This document shows positions 26,330 to 34,570 of a DNA stretch of 50,299 bases, piece by piece (position 1 is the stretch's first letter; every line of letters starts with the position of its first letter). Under the pieces are notes generated by a model. It was not told the DNA's origin and did not search any database. It saw only the letters and a list, made by a program, of their open reading frames with translations. The position numbers and the translations under genes were made by a program. This DNA comes from Actinomycetota bacterium (GTDB lineage Bacteria > Actinomycetota > Thermoleophilia > Gaiellales > Gaiellaceae), in assembly GCA_005884005.1 (NCBI GenBank), contig VAWI01000064.1, forward strand, positions 1 through 50,299, read 5' to 3'.

Positions 26330-28075
26330 GTGCCGCGCGTGACTGGAGAGCGAATGCTGGCGGGTCCGCCGGAGCGGGTCTGGGCGCTGCTCACGGACGC
26401 GTCCGAGCTGGCGCGAGCGATGCCCGGCGCGGGCGAGGTCGAGCCCGAGGACGGCCGCAGCTTCCGCACGACGATCTCGCTTGCGGTCGGTCCGGTGAAG
26501 GACAGCTACGAGGGCCGCCTCGCCTACGAAGACGAGCAGCCGCCGACGGCGTGCACGATCGTCGTCGAGACGAAGGGCAAAAGCGGTCACGTCGCCGGCC
26601 GCGGCGCGATGCGGCTCGAGCCGCGCGACGGCGAGGGGACGCTTGTCTGCTACGAGGGTGACTTCAAGGTCTCGGGCCCGGTCGCCGGCGTCGGCCAGCG
26701 CATGATCGCCGGCGTCGCCCGCAAGACGATCGAGCGGACGCTAGACGGGATCGGCCGGCGTCTCACCGAAGCGCCCGAGGCCGCGCCGGAGCGGCCGGCC
26801 TCGGCGCCGACCACCGCGTACTGGCATCCCTTCGCCAACATGGCGAAGGTCGCGGGCGAGGAGCTCGTAATCGTCCGCGGGCGCGGCTGCGAACTGGTCG
26901 ACCGCGACGGCCGCACCTACCTCGATGCGACCGCCGCGCTCTGGTACTGCAACGTCGGCTACGGCCGCGACGAGATCGCCGCCGCCGTCGAGCGTCAGCT
27001 GCGTGAGCTCCATGCGTACTCGACCTTCGGCAGCTACGCCAACGAGCCGGCCCTCACGCTCGCGGAGCGCGTCGCCCGTCTTGCGCCCTTCGAGGACGGC
27101 AAGGTCTTCTTTACCTCCGGCGGCTCCGACGCCGTCGACACTGCGGCCAAGCTCGCGCGCCGCTACTGGCACGCGGTCGGGCGGCCGGAGAAGCTCGCGC
27201 TGATCGGCCGCCGCCACGCCTACCACGGCATGCACGCCTGGGGCACGAGTCTCGGTGGCATCCCGGCGAACGTCGAGGGCCTGGGGACGCTCGTCGCGGA
27301 CGTCGTCCACGTGGAAGCGAATTCCGTTGAGGAGCTCGCCGCCGCGATCGAGCGGCTTGGGCCCGAGCGCGTCGCGGCGTTTATCGGCGAGCCGGTCGTC
27401 GGCGCCGGCGGCGTGATCCCGCCGCCCGAGGGCTACTGGACGGCCGTCGCCGAGCTCTGCCGAGAGCACGACGTCCTGCTGATCGCGGACGAAGTGATCA
27501 CCGGTTTCGGCCGCCTTGGCCGCTGGTTCGGCTGCGAGCGCTTCGGCTTTACGCCCGACCTACTCGTGTTCGCCAAGGGCGTCAGCTCCGGTTACATGCC
27601 GCTCGGCGGCGTCGTCGTCGGGCCGCGCGTGCAGGAGCCGTTCTGGCGCGGCGAGGGCACCTGGTTCCGGCACGGCTACACATATTCGGGCCACGCGGCC
27701 GCCTGCGCCGCTGGGATCGCGAACCTCGACATCCTCGAGCGCGAGCGCCTGGTCGAGCGCGTCGCGGAGCTCGAGGCTCTGTTCGCCGAGAAGGTGCACT
27801 CGCTCGCCGAGCACCCGCTCGTGGGCGAGACGCGGGCGATCGGCCTCGTCGGAGCGGTCGAGCTCGCGGCGGCCGAGCTCGAGCGCGAGCCGGAGCTCGT
27901 CGAGCACGCCGTCGCGCTCGCGCGCGAGCACGGCGTGCTGACCCGGGCGCTGCGCGGCTGCGCCCTTCACCTCTCGCCCCCGTTCATCATCGAGCCCGAG
28001 CAGATCGATGCCCTGGTCGACGGGCTGCGCCAGGCGCTGGAGGCGATCCAGGATAGGAGGTTGGCACCTGGCTAA
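26330..28075 (+). CDS. CoxG-like SRPBCC domain fused to a class III aminotransferase
   Basis: One 581-residue frame without an internal stop. Residues 1-150 are a CoxG/SRPBCC domain (GERMLAGPPERVWALLTDAS, GPVKDSYEGRL, FKVSGPVAGVGQRMIAGVA), the maturation/membrane-recruitment partner of Mo-hydroxylases. Residues about 165-581 are a complete PLP class III (omega-amino acid) aminotransferase: YWHPFANMAKV, FFTSGGSDAVDTAAKLAR, GEPVVGAGGVIPPPEGY, IADEVITGFGRLGRWFG and VFAKGVSSGYMPLGGVVV with the PLP lysine. The linker (residues about 150-163) is Ala/Pro/Glu rich and has no start codon, so a true fusion is likely. Aminotransferases of this kind convert beta- or gamma-amino acids to semialdehydes, which suits the upstream aldH. 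Confidence 0.88.
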   Translation: MPRVTGERMLAGPPERVWALLTDASELARAMPGAGEVEPEDGRSFRTTISLAVGPVKDSYEGRLAYEDEQPPTACTIVVETKGKSGHVAGRGAMRLEPRDGEGTLVCYEGDFKVSGPVAGVGQRMIAGVARKTIERTLDGIGRRLTEAPEAAPERPASAPTTAYWHPFANMAKVAGEELVIVRGRGCELVDRDGRTYLDATAALWYCNVGYGRDEIAAAVERQLRELHAYSTFGSYANEPALTLAERVARLAPFEDGKVFFTSGGSDAVDTAAKLARRYWHAVGRPEKLALIGRRHAYHGMHAWGTSLGGIPANVEGLGTLVADVVHVEANSVEELAAAIERLGPERVAAFIGEPVVGAGGVIPPPEGYWTAVAELCREHDVLLIADEVITGFGRLGRWFGCERFGFTPDLLVFAKGVSSGYMPLGGVVVGPRVQEPFWRGEGTWFRHGYTYSGHAAACAAGIANLDILERERLVERVAELEALFAEKVHSLAEHPLVGETRAIGLVGAVELAAAELEREPELVEHAVALAREHGVLTRALRGCALHLSPPFIIEPEQIDALVDGLRQALEAIQDRRLAPG

Positions 28076-28145
28076 CGACCTGCGAGAGTGATCGACTACC
28101 GAGAAAGAGTGGGGTTTCGGAGTCCCTGCGGGGAAGGAGGCAGAG

Positions 28146-29162
28146 ATGCGGAAAGGATTCGTTGCGACGGTGGCCGTCGCGTGCGCGGCACTCGCAGTCG
28201 CCGCGGTCGGGAGCGGCAGCGGTACGAAGGCCGCGACAACCGGCTACGTCGCGAAAGGGAAGGTGCCGATCAAGTTGGCGTTCTCGACCTGGAACGGCTA
28301 CATGGCGCTCGTCATCGCCGCCAAGGAGGGCTATTACAAGAAACACGGCCTCAAAGTCAGCTACACGGTGATCGAGGATCCAGTACAGCGCTTCAACGCA
28401 TTCAAGGCCGGGAGCCTGAACGCGATCGCGACCACCGTCGACACGTACTCGCGGACGTACGCGAAGGGCATCCACTCGGTGGAGGTGCTCGGGCTCGATG
28501 CCTCCGTGGGTGGCGACGGGATCGTCGCGGAGAAGAGCATCACGACGGTCGGCCAGCTTAAGGGCCAGAAGATCGCCGTGAGCGCAGGCTCCACCAGCCA
28601 GTGGCTGCTCGCGTACGTGCTGAGCCAGCACCACCTGTCACTCAAGGACGTACAGCAGATCGACCTGACCTCCGGTGATGCGGGCGCCGCCTTCGCGGCC
28701 GGGCGGGTCAAGGTGGCGGTGACGTGGCAGCCGTGGCTGTCGCGGGCTGAGCAGAACCCGAACGGGCACGTGCTCGTCTCGACGAAGCAGTACCCGACGA
28801 TCATCACCGACCACGTCGCGTTCGCGCCGAGCTTCGTCAGGCAGCACCCCGGCGAGGTGAAGGCCTTCATCGCCGCCTACACCGACGCGATGAGCCTGAT
28901 CAAGAAGAACCCGAGCAAGGCGTTCGCCGACGTCCACGACTACCTCGGCCAGTCCGCGGCCGAGATAAAGGCCACGATGAAGGACGTCCCGCTCTGGCCT
29001 CTCTCGCAGAGCAAGAAGTACTACGGCACGAGGACGCACCCGGGCGCGATCTACAAGATCTTCAAGAAGTCGGCCAATTTCTGGAAGTCGATCGGGGAGA
29101 TCAAGACCATCCCAAGCCCGAAGAACGCGATTGATCCCACCTTCGTCAACTCGTTCAAGTGA
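28146..29162 (+). CDS. ABC transporter substrate-binding protein (SsuA/TauA/NMT1 type)
   Basis: A 338-residue periplasmic-binding-protein fold: signal peptide (FVATVAVACAALAVAAVGSG) without a clear lipobox cysteine, then KLAFSTWNGYMALVIAAKEG, GYYKKHGLKVSYTVIEDP, QLKGQKIAVSAGSTSQWLLA and VKVAVTWQPWLSRAEQNPNG. The family serves uptake of sulfonates, nitrate, thiamine precursors and, in riboswitch-linked cases, guanidine-related compounds. GGAAGGAGG lies before the ATG. It is followed directly by permease and ATPase genes, giving a complete importer. Confidence 0.92.
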   Translation: MRKGFVATVAVACAALAVAAVGSGSGTKAATTGYVAKGKVPIKLAFSTWNGYMALVIAAKEGYYKKHGLKVSYTVIEDPVQRFNAFKAGSLNAIATTVDTYSRTYAKGIHSVEVLGLDASVGGDGIVAEKSITTVGQLKGQKIAVSAGSTSQWLLAYVLSQHHLSLKDVQQIDLTSGDAGAAFAAGRVKVAVTWQPWLSRAEQNPNGHVLVSTKQYPTIITDHVAFAPSFVRQHPGEVKAFIAAYTDAMSLIKKNPSKAFADVHDYLGQSAAEIKATMKDVPLWPLSQSKKYYGTRTHPGAIYKIFKKSANFWKSIGEIKTIPSPKNAIDPTFVNSFK

Positions 29163-30057
29163 TCCCGCCGGAGCCCCGGCGCCCGTCACCTCGGCCCTGA
29201 AGCGGTCGCGAACGGGCTCCGGGGCTCCACGCTGGCACTCGCGGTACCTGGCACCGAAGGAGCCGATTCCCAGAGCCCTCTCCCTCTCGCTAGGGCTCGC
29301 GAGCTTCGCGCTCGTGATCGGCATCTGGGCGCTCGTCGCCTATACCCGGGTCGCCCCGGCGCTTGGTGTCCCGAACCTCCACAATCCCTTCTTCCTGCCG
29401 AGCCCGGACACGGTCGCCAAGTCCCTGTACAACATGTTTGCCCACGAGGGCTTCGCGCACGACGTCTGGGCGAGCACGCGCCGAATCGGCCTCGGCTTCC
29501 TGATCTCCGCGGCGATCGGAATCCCGCTCGGGATCGCAATCGGTTCCTTCCGCATCGTCCAGGCATTCTTCGAGCCGATCATCGCCGCCGTCCGCTACAT
29601 GCCGGCCTCGGCGTTCATCCCGCTGCTGATCATCTGGTTCGGCATCTACGAGAAGGAGAAGATCGCGGTCATCTTCATCGGCGTCTTTTTCCCGCTCACG
29701 CTACTGATCGCGGACGTGTCGGCGGGCATCCCCAAGGAACTCGTGAACATCGCCTACACGCTGGGCGCCTCGCGCTGGCAAGTCTTCTGGCGCGTGCTCC
29801 TGCCGGCCTCGTGGCCGGGTGTCCTCGACAACATGCGGATCGGGATCGGCTGGGCCTGGACGTACCTGATCGTCGCCGAGCTGGTCGCCGCGAGCAGCGG
29901 CATCGGCCACGTGATCCTCTCCGCGAGCCGCTTCCTCCAGACCGACAAGATCATCGCCGCGATCATCACGATCGGGATCCTTGGCCTGCTCACCGATGCG
30001 CTCTTTCGCTGGCTCTATTGGTTCCTCTTCCCGTACTCGGAGCGCGTCTCGCGATGA
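29131..30057 (+). CDS. ABC transporter permease (SsuC/TauC type)
   Basis: About 280-308 residues with six predicted membrane segments and the EAA loop ELVNIAYTLGASRWQVFWRV that docks the ATPase. The TTG at 29131 overlaps the binding-protein gene by 32 nt; CTG codons further on (for example at 29200) are alternatives, so the N-terminus is uncertain. Its stop overlaps the ATPase start (ATGA). Works with the neighbouring binding protein and ATPase. Confidence 0.9.
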   Translation: MIPPSSTRSSDPAGAPAPVTSALKRSRTGSGAPRWHSRYLAPKEPIPRALSLSLGLASFALVIGIWALVAYTRVAPALGVPNLHNPFFLPSPDTVAKSLYNMFAHEGFAHDVWASTRRIGLGFLISAAIGIPLGIAIGSFRIVQAFFEPIIAAVRYMPASAFIPLLIIWFGIYEKEKIAVIFIGVFFPLTLLIADVSAGIPKELVNIAYTLGASRWQVFWRVLLPASWPGVLDNMRIGIGWAWTYLIVAELVAASSGIGHVILSASRFLQTDKIIAAIITIGILGLLTDALFRWLYWFLFPYSERVSR

Positions 30058-30845
30058 GCTCAATCTCAGTCTCGGACGTCTCGATGGTGTTCAAGACGCG
30101 CAGGGGGCGCGTGCAGGCGATCGACCGCGTCTCGCTCGAGATCCCGGACGCGCACTTCGCCTGCATCGTCGGCGCCTCGGGCTGCGGCAAGTCGACGCTG
30201 CTCAACATCATGGGCGGGCTTGTGAGGCCGACCTCCGGCACCGTCCAGGTCGACGGGCGGCAGATCCACGGACCGGGTACCGACCGCGGCATGGTCTTCC
30301 AGTCGTACACGCTCTTTCCGTGGCTGCGCGTGCGCGAGAACGTTGAGTTTGGCCCGAGGCTAAAGAGCATGGCAAAGGAGGAGCGGCGGCGGATCTCCGA
30401 CCGGCTGCTCCAGGAGATGGGGCTCGCGGATTTCGCGCGCGCGTATCCGAAGGAGCTCTCGGGTGGGATGAAGCAGCGGGTGGCGATCGCCCGTGCGCTC
30501 GCAAACGATCCGAAGGTGCTGCTGATGGACGAGCCGTTCGGCGCGCTCGACGCGCTCACCCGCGCCGCGGCGCAGCGCTTCTTGACGGGGATCTGGGAGC
30601 AGCACAGGCGCACGATCGCCTTCGTCACGCACGACATCGACGAGGCGATCTTCCTCGGCGACACCGTGTACACGATGACGCCGCGGCCCGGACGGCTGCG
30701 CGAGGTGATCCCGGTAGACATTCCGCGGCCGCGTACGCTCGACGAGTTTGGGACGCCCCGGTTCGGGGAGCTCAAGCGCCACATCCTGGAGCTGATCATC
30801 GAGCACGAGAACCGCGGTGTCTCGCAGACCGCGGCGGCTCCGTAG
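30054..30845 (+). CDS. ABC transporter ATPase (SsuB/TauB type)
   Basis: A 263-residue ATPase: Walker A GASGCGKSTLLNIMGG, Q-loop (MVFQSYTLFPWLRVREN), signature LSGGMKQRVAIARALA, Walker B VLLMDEPFGALDALTR and the H-loop VTHDIDEAIFLGD. The pattern is that of nitrate/sulfonate/taurine importers. The ATG overlaps the permease stop by 4 nt, so production is coupled. Confidence 0.95.
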   Translation: MSSISVSDVSMVFKTRRGRVQAIDRVSLEIPDAHFACIVGASGCGKSTLLNIMGGLVRPTSGTVQVDGRQIHGPGTDRGMVFQSYTLFPWLRVRENVEFGPRLKSMAKEERRRISDRLLQEMGLADFARAYPKELSGGMKQRVAIARALANDPKVLLMDEPFGALDALTRAAAQRFLTGIWEQHRRTIAFVTHDIDEAIFLGDTVYTMTPRPGRLREVIPVDIPRPRTLDEFGTPRFGELKRHILELIIEHENRGVSQTAAAP

Positions 30846-30902
30846 CCGGGCGCGCGGCTTGCTTCACGTCATGTTCGTTTGGGCGGGTAACTCCACGCCG
30901 CC

Positions 30903-31025
30903 GTGACTCCCGCCCTGCTCGCTCTCTGCGCCAGCATCAGCTGGGGCTGCGGCGACTTCCTCGGCGGGTTCTACTCGCGCCGCTTCGCCGTGGAGACCGT
31001 CGCCGTCCTCGTCGTCGTCGGTTGA
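30903..31025 (+). pseudogene. N-terminal relic of an EamA/DMT transporter
   Basis: From GTG 30903 the frame reads TPALLALCASISWGCGDFLG and GFYSRRFAVETVAVLVVVG, the first one and a half membrane segments of an EamA-family transporter, then stops at 31023-31025. That stop overlaps the ATG of the following peptidase gene by one base. The other eight or so helices are missing, so the gene was truncated by a junction here. Confidence 0.75.
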
Positions 31026-32134
31026 TGAACGCGCTCGAACGCGACCTCGTCGCCTTCGCCCAGCGGCTCGCTGCAACCCCGAGCCTTCCGGGCGAGGAGC
31101 GGAAGGTCGCCGAGCTCCTTGCGACGATGCTCGTCCACCTCGGCTACCGCGACGTCGCGGTCGACCCGATGAGCAACGTCGTCGGCTACCTCGGCGAAGG
31201 ATCGCCCCGCCTCATGTTCAACGGCCACCTCGACCACGTCCCGCCGGCCGGGATGGACGACCCCTACGGCGCACAGATCGTCGACGGAGACTTGCGCGGT
31301 CGCGGGACGCTCGACATGAAGGCGAACGTCGCGGCCGGAGCCTTCGCAGCCGCGTTCCTCGGCGCCCCGCTCCACGGCACGTACATCTTCACAGCCGACG
31401 TGCGCGAGGAGATCGACGGGCCGGAGGGGATCCAGGCGCTGCTCGCACAGGGGCTCCGGGCCGACTACGGCGTGAGCGGCGAGGCGACTTCGCTCGACGT
31501 CGCGCTCGGCCACCGCGGCAAGCTTCAGCTCGACGTCACGGTCGCCGGGCGCTCCAGTCACGCCGCGACGCCAGCCGAGGGCGAGAACGCCGTCTTTCGC
31601 GCGCTGCCGTTTCTGGCCGCGCTCGAACGGGCGGGCGAGCGCCTGCCCTCGGACCCGCTCCTCGGCGCGGCGACCCTCACGGTCACGGGAATCGCCTCCG
31701 CTCCGTCGGGCGGGGTCGCGGTCGTTCCGTCGACCTGCACGATCCGCGTCGACCGCCGCTACGTCCGCGGCGAGACGCCGGACTCCTGCCGCGTCGATGT
31801 CAAGGAGCTCGTCGACCGCGTGGCCGCCGATCACGGAGCAACCGCGACCGTCGAGCTCGTCAACGTGTACCCGCTTATGGCGACCGAGCCGGACCACCCG
31901 CTCGTGCGAGCCGCGAGCGCGGCTGTAGAGGACGCGACCAGCAGAGTCCCCGCGCTGAAAGCCTGGCGGTTCGGCGTCAACGCCACCTTCATGAATGCCG
32001 CTGGGATTCCTTCCGTCGGCATCGGCGCAGGCGACGAGCGCCTCGCGCACACTCCCGCCGAGCGCGTTCCCGTCTGCGAGATCGTCCAGGCCAGCCACGC
32101 CTACGCGCTCCTGATCGAAAGCCTCTGCGCCTGA
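31025..32134 (+). CDS. M20-family metallopeptidase/amidohydrolase (ArgE/DapE/YgeY-like)
   Basis: A 369-residue hydrolase with the di-zinc motifs: NGHLDHVP (His and Asp), RGRGTLDMKANVAAG (bridging Asp), ADVREEIDG (catalytic Glu and ligand Glu), and the dimerisation-domain GRSSHAATPAEGENA. The family removes acyl, carbamoyl or formyl groups from amino acids or hydrolyses dipeptides. Close to YgeY-type enzymes found in purine and selenium-linked clusters. In the island it could cleave the carbamoyl product of the hydantoinase (inference). It begins at the broken end of an EamA relic. Confidence 0.9.
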   Translation: MNALERDLVAFAQRLAATPSLPGEERKVAELLATMLVHLGYRDVAVDPMSNVVGYLGEGSPRLMFNGHLDHVPPAGMDDPYGAQIVDGDLRGRGTLDMKANVAAGAFAAAFLGAPLHGTYIFTADVREEIDGPEGIQALLAQGLRADYGVSGEATSLDVALGHRGKLQLDVTVAGRSSHAATPAEGENAVFRALPFLAALERAGERLPSDPLLGAATLTVTGIASAPSGGVAVVPSTCTIRVDRRYVRGETPDSCRVDVKELVDRVAADHGATATVELVNVYPLMATEPDHPLVRAASAAVEDATSRVPALKAWRFGVNATFMNAAGIPSVGIGAGDERLAHTPAERVPVCEIVQASHAYALLIESLCA

Positions 32135-32145
32135 AAGGAGAAGCC

Positions 32146-33138
32146 ATGCAGATCGAGATCGAGCACCTCCAGCCGCCCGAGCTCGTCCGCCTCTCGCACT
32201 GGGAGGACCGCAACGAGCTGCGGGTCGCGAACTGGATCAGACCCTGGGACTTCGCCGAACCGATAGACGTCGGCATCACGGCTGTGCCTATCGCTCGTGC
32301 CGCGATCAAGCCGGTAAGCGCCCATCAGGGGCCAAACGCCCTTCGCGACGGCCGCTTCTTCTTCACGACCTATTCGATCGACTACGGCGTCGACATTCAA
32401 GATCTGACCGTGCGTGACACCGGCGACGTGGAGATCCCGCTCTGGGATATCGTCGAAGCGCACGAGAACATCTACGTCGCCGCGCGCGGTCTGCTCGCGC
32501 ACGAGCCGCGCTTCTTTCCGATCTTCGTTGGCGGGGACCATTCGATGACGCGGCCGATTGTGCGCGCGCTGCACGAGGCGCGGCCCGAGCTCGAACGGGT
32601 CGGGCTCGTCCAGTTCGACGCTCACATCGACTGTCAGAACTTCGAGGACGGTGGGCCTCACAACGGGACCCCGATCCGCGGGATCATCGAGGACGACAAC
32701 GGAGTCGACCCGCGCAACATCGTCCAGATCGGCATCTCCGGCTTCGTCAACGCCGAGCACTACCGCCGCTACCTGGTCGAGGAGCAGGGCGGGACGATGT
32801 TCTCGACGCGAGACGTGGCGAAGCGGGGAATAGAGGCGGTGCTCGCGGACGCGTGGGAGATCGCGTCGCGCGGCGTCGACGGCGTCTACGTTACGTTTGA
32901 CATCGACAGCCTCGAACTCGCGTACGCGCCTGGGACGGGCGCGGCCGTATCGGGCGGCCTAACGCCGTGGCAGGCGATGGATGCTCTCTTCGACCTCGGC
33001 CGCCGCGAGGAGGTTGTCGGTTTCGACCTCGTCGAGGTCGATCCGATGCGCGACCTGCAGGGAATCACGCAGCGCCTCGCGAACAAGCTGCTCCTCACGT
33101 TCCTCGCGGGTTTTCGCCAGGGCCGCGAGGGCGGCTAA
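32146..33138 (+). CDS. Second ureohydrolase (arginase/agmatinase/formiminoglutamase family)
   Basis: A 330-residue arginase-fold protein with the six metal ligands His132 (GGDHS), Asp158, His160, Asp162 (FDAHID), Asp252 and Asp254 (TFDIDSLELAYAPGTGAAV). Where agmatinases have DxDxxDP..PGTGTPE, it has DIDSLELA..PGTGAAV, so the substrate end of the pocket differs from both agmatinase and the other copy at 14233. PHNGT supplies the loop His172. AAAGGAG precedes the ATG. It forms the last operon gene after the M20 enzyme, 11 nt away. Confidence 0.88.
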   Translation: MQIEIEHLQPPELVRLSHWEDRNELRVANWIRPWDFAEPIDVGITAVPIARAAIKPVSAHQGPNALRDGRFFFTTYSIDYGVDIQDLTVRDTGDVEIPLWDIVEAHENIYVAARGLLAHEPRFFPIFVGGDHSMTRPIVRALHEARPELERVGLVQFDAHIDCQNFEDGGPHNGTPIRGIIEDDNGVDPRNIVQIGISGFVNAEHYRRYLVEEQGGTMFSTRDVAKRGIEAVLADAWEIASRGVDGVYVTFDIDSLELAYAPGTGAAVSGGLTPWQAMDALFDLGRREEVVGFDLVEVDPMRDLQGITQRLANKLLLTFLAGFRQGREGG

Positions 33139-33378
33139 CCAAAACTCGGATTCGGGCTGAGCCTAAGGTGACCCAGCGAACGACGGTGGCGCTCGTAACT
33201 GTCAGCCCAGCGGTCGCACTGCTCCCGCGCCGCCGTCTCATCGGACGCTATTGGGAGACCGTCGCCAGTCGTCACCCTCCGCGGTCTCCAGGCCAAGACC
33301 GAGGCTCGACGGCTCGGGAGAACGACAGTGCGACACTTCCCGCGAGGCGGGTATGGAAGGCGCGACAGTCGCGCTCGC
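33139..33378. other. Intergenic stretch
   Basis: About 240 bp with no gene or strong repeat that I can support. Confidence 0.4.
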
Positions 33379-33400
33379 CGACGCCACTAGAGTGGCGTCG
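33379..33400. promoter_or_regulatory. 22-bp palindrome overlapping a -10 box
   Basis: A perfect 10-bp inverted repeat (CGACGCCACT / AGTGGCGTCG) with a 2-nt spacer, ending 3 nt before the DJ-1 start codon. TAGAGT at 33388-33393, a possible -10, is inside it. Binding by a dimeric repressor would block transcription or translation start. Confidence 0.6.
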
Positions 33401-33403
33401 GGC

Positions 33404-33985
33404 ATGCGAATCGCGATCGCCGTCTTCGAAGGCGCCGAGGAACTCGACTTCGTCGGGCCTTGGGAGGTGCTGGCCGCCTGGCGCTTCCTCTACCCCGACG
33501 ACGTCGAGGTCCTCTTGGTCGGCGAAGACAGCGCACCGGTGACATGCGCGAAGGGCATGAAAGTCGTCGCCCATACGACCTGGGACGAGGTTGGCGACGT
33601 CAACGTCCTCGTCTATCCCGGCGGCCGCGGCACGCGCACGCAGCTCGGCGACGAACACATCCGCTCGCGGCTCCGCGGAATGAAGGAGCGGGGGACGCTG
33701 ATGACGAGCGTCTGCACCGGCGCGCTGGTCTACGCAGACGCCGGTTTGCTCGACGGGCAGCCGGCGACAACCTACTGGAGCGCGTTCGACGAGTTGCTGC
33801 CGCTGGGACGCGAGATTACGCCGCGTCCGGACGACCGCTTCATCGATGTCGGCGACGTGATCACGGCGGCTGGCGTCTCGGCCGGGATCGACATGGCGCT
33901 CCACCTCGTCGGGCGTCTTGGTTCACCGGAGAAGGCACGCGAGGTGCGGCGCTACATCCAGTACGACCCGGAGCCGCCGTACTAG
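33404..33985 (+). CDS. DJ-1/PfpI-family protein (isonitrile hydratase-like)
   Basis: A 193-residue class I glutamine-amidotransferase-fold protein: MRIAIAVFEGAEELDFVGPW at the start, VLVYPGGRGTRT, the nucleophile elbow TSVCTGALVYADAGLL with the Cys, and TTYWSAFDEL, closest in style to InhA-type isonitrile hydratases and AraC-linked DJ-1 proteins. ATG 33404 is taken as the start; in-frame sequence further upstream crosses a palindrome and looks non-coding. It ends the catabolic island; membership in the pathway is unproven. Confidence 0.88.
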   Translation: MRIAIAVFEGAEELDFVGPWEVLAAWRFLYPDDVEVLLVGEDSAPVTCAKGMKVVAHTTWDEVGDVNVLVYPGGRGTRTQLGDEHIRSRLRGMKERGTLMTSVCTGALVYADAGLLDGQPATTYWSAFDELLPLGREITPRPDDRFIDVGDVITAAGVSAGIDMALHLVGRLGSPEKAREVRRYIQYDPEPPY

Positions 33986-34250
33986 GAACGCGCACGGGGC
34001 AAAACGCCGATCGCCTGGGCATTCGTGTGGCTGCCCAAGAGTGCCGCGAACGAGGCGGCGAAGAGCGAGTCCGCGAACCGGCCCGCGTCGAGCACGACGG
34101 ATACCCAGCCGCCTTTGCTGCCTCGATCTCGTCGACCGTGCGGGTAGAACGTTTCCGAGCCCGCGTTCTTCGCGTGGGCCGGTGTTGGGGAAGGTTCCTT
34201 GAAACTGAGCCAGTTCGCAGCGATCTCGACCCTTCCTTTGTTGCGGCCAA
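33982..34250 (-). pseudogene. Unrecognised open frame, possible gene remnant
   Basis: The minus-strand frame ending at 33982 reads, in part, GRVEIAANWLSFKEPSPTPA, HAKNAGSETFYPHG, GGWVSVVLDAGRFADSLFAA and SHTNAQAIGVLPRARS. Composition looks protein-like and its stop shares a CTAG with the DJ-1 stop, the same arrangement as at two other convergent junctions here. No usable start codon is found in frame, so it may be the tail of a broken gene. I do not recognise the family. Confidence 0.3.
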
Positions 34251-34570
34251 CAGGTCGTTCGCGCCCGCGCGGGCGCCGGGTTATGCACAGCGGCCACCTT
34301 GCCCTGTGGGTTCCTGTGGACGGGCGACACGAGGTTTTCGCTCTTAGCGGGCTGCGTGTGGCGCGGCCTGTGGATTGCCGCTCCGCTCACAGCAAGAACG
34401 CGCTAAAACCCCGCTCGAGTCGCAGTCAGTTCGCGCGCTCGCCCAGATTCTCCCCTCCTCTCAGGTGTCCGGCGACGGTAGCCGCAGCCGCGCCGGACAC
34501 CCCCTTTCTCACATGCGCTCCCGTGACGCATGCAGACTCCGCCGTGAGCCCCGGCACTCCGACCGGGGCG

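Noticed and set aside
28076-28145. Possible guanidine riboswitch before the importer genes
   Set aside because: The importer type and DUF1989 made this tempting, but the 70-nt leader lacks the conserved ykkC blocks or ACGR hairpin pair; only a weak CCC/GGG hairpin is visible.
34281-34289. TTATGCACA resembling a DnaA box
   Set aside because: A single copy without further boxes, AT-rich unwinding region, or dnaA/dnaN neighbours does not support an origin.
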